Source of the DNA: Paenibacillus sp. HGH0039
GTDB lineage: Bacteria; Bacillota; Bacilli; Paenibacillales; NBRC-103111
Length of the DNA stretch: 64,000 nucleotides
Assembly (NCBI RefSeq): GCF_000411255.1
Contig: NZ_KE150413.1
Location: 1,280,999-1,344,998, forward strand
Direction: 5' to 3'
Under the pieces are notes generated by a model. It had not been told where the DNA came from and made no database searches. It saw nothing but the letters and a program-made list of their open reading frames with translations. A program made the translations under genes and the position numbers. Positions 62,439 to 64,000 of the stretch are shown piece after piece (position 1 is the first letter of the stretch; every line of letters begins with the position of its first letter).

Positions 62439-63158
62439 TTATGCATTCAAATCCGTCATTGCTGGAATATGAATTTCTTTAACACAGGAAACCCTAGAGA
62501 GGTTGACGACGCATTTTACAATTGAGACAATATCCTGTACAGGAATTCTTGTGCCGCTATATTCAGCAATCGCTTTGTCCGCACCATCCTCATAAGGAAT
62601 TTCTGCTGCCAACTCGCCCGGATTCACACAAGTGACCGCAATACCATCCTTACGAACATGCTCTCGCAGTGCATGAGTAATGCCACGCAGACCGAACTTG
62701 GAAGCTACAAATGATACCTGGTTGTTATTCGTATGGTCCAGTCCTGCTGTGGAGCCAATTAGAATAATTTTACCCGCTTCTGATTTGCGAAGATTAGGCA
62801 GTGCAGCCTGTATGCAGGTAATTGTTGAAGTTATATTCACATTTATAATGTTGGCAATGTCACTCGCCTCATCTTTGTCAAAAGTATATTGAACCTCAAA
62901 CCCTTCTTTCTCCCAAATTCCTACGTTATAAACTAGAACATCGATCTTCTCCGTTTGAATGCCCTTTGATATGACTTGCGCGGCATCCGGCTGCGCCAGA
63001 TCTGCAGCAATCCATATCCGCTTTATGCCATCATTAAGATCCAGACTGCCCGGCCTGCTTCTGGAGACAATCCATACTTGATCACCATGTTCAGGCAAAC
63101 CTTTCACAAATGCATCTCCTAGACCCTTACTCGCCCCAAAAATAAGATAGCTTCTCAT
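62439..63158 (-). CDS. SDR-family oxidoreductase with Phe in place of the catalytic Tyr
   Basis: A 239-residue short-chain dehydrogenase. LIFGASKGLGDAFVKGL at the N terminus is the cofactor loop, LVYNVGIWEKEG near 82 the NAG-like motif and IILIGSTAGLDH near 133 the catalytic Ser. The YxxxK position reads FVASK, so the Tyr is Phe and ordinary dehydrogenase chemistry is doubtful. ATG 63158 follows AAAGGA. The gene is visibly more AT-rich than its surroundings and sits between copies of a tRNA-Ala 3'-end repeat, so it was probably acquired. Benzil-reductase-type (YueD) proteins are similar in size. Confidence 0.8.
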   Translation of the reverse strand: MRSYLIFGASKGLGDAFVKGLPEHGDQVWIVSRSRPGSLDLNDGIKRIWIAADLAQPDAAQVISKGIQTEKIDVLVYNVGIWEKEGFEVQYTFDKDEASDIANIINVNITSTITCIQAALPNLRKSEAGKIILIGSTAGLDHTNNNQVSFVASKFGLRGITHALREHVRKDGIAVTCVNPGELAAEIPYEDGADKAIAEYSGTRIPVQDIVSIVKCVVNLSRVSCVKEIHIPAMTDLNA

Positions 63159-63264
63159 ACTGTATCCTTTCCCCATGTTAATCATTCTATTTTAATATCA
63201 TATTCAAGTGTACTATACTAGCTACGGACTCTCCACTGCTCGCAGGATTGATCCAATGTCAAGG

Positions 63265-63510
63265 TGGAGCCTAGGGGGATATGCCTCGCAAGCACTCGGC
63301 TATCCACCAGGGGATGACCAAATCTTGATCTAAACGGCTGACGAAGCTAACTCGGCGCAGCATTCTAGCGGAAGATTCGGACGCCGTGCTCCTCCACGGA
63401 AGCAAAGCTACGAAGCGTACTCACTCGTTCCGTGCGCGCGGACTGAACCCCTCGGGGTTCGGCCCCGCTGGCTTAAACAACAAAAAAGCACTCCGAAGAG
63501 TGCTTTTTTG
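63265..63510 (-). repeat. tRNA-Ala 3'-end repeat, copy 2
   Basis: Starts with TGGAGCCTAGGGGGAT (3' end of tRNA-Ala), has ~35 bp of unique sequence, then a block from AAATCTTGATCTAAACGGCT to the hairpin at 63482-63509 that is nearly identical to copy 3. Confidence 0.85.
63482..63509. terminator. Terminator copy 2
   Basis: AAAAAAGCACTC/GAGTGCTTTTTT, loop CGAA; identical to copy 3 at 63699-63726. Confidence 0.85.
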
Positions 63511-63727
63511 TCTTATATGGAGCCTAGGGGGATGTCCAAATCTTGATCTAAACGGCTGACGATGCTAACTCGGCGCAGCATTCTAGCGGAAGATTCGGAC
63601 GCCGTGCTCCTCCACGAAGTAAAGCTACGAAACGTACTCACTCGTTCCGTGCGCGCGGACTGAACCCCTTGGGGTTCGGCCCCGCTGGCTCAAAAAACAA
63701 AAAAGCACTCCGAAGAGTGCTTTTTTG
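63511..63727 (-). repeat. tRNA-Ala 3'-end repeat, copy 3
   Basis: TCTTATATGGAGCCTAGGGG at its left edge repeats the tRNA-Ala 3' flank; about 180 bp of spacer match copy 2 with few differences, including the palindromic GAACCCCTTGGGGTTC. It ends with the third terminator, directly beside the intact tRNA. Confidence 0.88.
63699..63726 (-). terminator. Terminator of tRNA-Ala (copy 3)
   Basis: AAAAAAGCACTC (63699-63710) and GAGTGCTTTTTT (63715-63726), loop CGAA, 8 bp beyond the tRNA 3' end. Confidence 0.9.
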
Positions 63728-63734
63728 TCTTATA

Positions 63735-63807
63735 TGGAGCCTAGGGGGATCGAACCCCTGACCTCATCGCTGCCAGCGATGCGCTCTCCCAGCTGAGCTA
63801 AGGCCCC
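63735..63807 (-). tRNA. tRNA-Ala (anticodon GGC)
   Basis: A 73-nt cloverleaf on the minus strand: acceptor GGGGCCT/AGGCTCC with one G-U pair, D-arm AGCTCAGCTGGGAGAGC, anticodon stem-loop CATCGCTGGCAGCGATG with anticodon GGC, T-arm AGGGGTTCGATCCCCCT, discriminator A. CCA is not encoded. A good promoter lies 20 bp upstream and a terminator 8 bp downstream. Confidence 0.97.
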
Positions 63808-63827
63808 GTATCATACCCGTGATTTGT

Positions 63828-63856
63828 ATTATACATAGATCTGGGGCTCAAAGCAA
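63828..63856 (-). promoter_or_regulatory. Promoter of tRNA-Ala
   Basis: On the minus strand: -35 TTGCTT (63851-63856), 17-bp spacer, -10 TATAAT (63828-63833), 20 bp before the tRNA. Confidence 0.75.
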
Positions 63857-64000
63857 GACAAGTCTCATTCCGGCCCAAGACACCCGAAAAAGTACTTTTT
63901 TTGACGTATTCACCCGGGGATCTTTGTTGTAAGCGGCTGCGTTTTCATGCTACCCTTAGGTCAGTATGCGTTCCGCCGGAACGTAATTTTTGGCAGGAGT

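Noticed and set aside
62284-63734. CRISPR array or a complete integrated element beside tRNA-Ala
   Set aside because: Repeats are few, long and unevenly spaced, there are no cas genes, and no integrase or conjugation gene is in the window.

Overview
This window looks like chromosomal DNA from a moderately GC-rich, endospore-forming member of the Bacillales, most likely Paenibacillus or a close relative. The evidence is a polA-mutM-ytaF-coaE-nrdR housekeeping run, a small acid-soluble spore protein, a CotH spore-coat kinase, strong AGGAGG ribosome sites, and large secreted glucan- and chitin-degrading enzymes.

Layout. 1-10.9 kb is a sulfur/amine scavenging region: three luciferase-like (LLM) flavin monooxygenases (one cut by the left edge), an M20 amidohydrolase, an MSOX-type amine oxidase, DinB and OsmC thiol-related proteins, a cysteine-synthase-family enzyme and a MetNIQ-type ABC importer behind an unidentified attenuator. 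11.1-12.9 kb holds a protein built of Arg-Thr pentapeptides next to a CotH kinase, probably a spore-coat substrate/kinase pair. 12.9-18.5 kb is an L-fucose operon (fucU, fucI, an FGGY kinase, fucA) diverging from a LacI regulator, with repeated TTATCGATAA-like operators. 18.9-21.9 kb is a GH81 beta-1,3-glucanase. 22.0-24.7 kb has a DinB protein, a CAP12/PCTIR-type TIR protein coupled to a 66-residue basic protein, and a GNAT. 25-31 kb carries a Gfo/Idh oxidoreductase, trhO, catalase and a lone araB.

31.1-35.4 kb is a cyclic-di-GMP-I riboswitch in front of a membrane GGDEF-EAL protein and a solute-binding lipoprotein. 35.4-41.7 kb has a two-headed GH18 chitinase and a chemoreceptor. 41.8-46.3 kb is pstS-pstC-pstA-pstB-phoU with two PhoP-box arrays in 11-bp phase. 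46.7-54.9 kb is the housekeeping/sporulation block. 55-61.8 kb contains azoR with its own operator, a DUF441 protein, a membrane-anchored L7/L12-like protein, an AraC regulator whose reading frame runs without a stop through a Fur box into a ferri-siderophore-binding lipoprotein, a FusB-type protein, and a divergent Lrp/OYE pair. From 61.8 kb to the right end the DNA is mosaic: a truncated Rpn/YhgA nuclease, an AT-richer SDR gene, and repeated copies of the 3' end of tRNA-Ala with its terminator, ending at the intact tRNA-Ala(GGC).

The most unusual items are the TIR plus 66-aa gene pair, the AraC/lipoprotein stopless junction over a Fur box, the CotH/pentapeptide pair, the c-di-GMP riboswitch on a c-di-GMP enzyme, and the tRNA-Ala 3'-end repeats around a foreign-looking gene. 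All product names come from reading translated sequence against known family motifs; no database search was possible.
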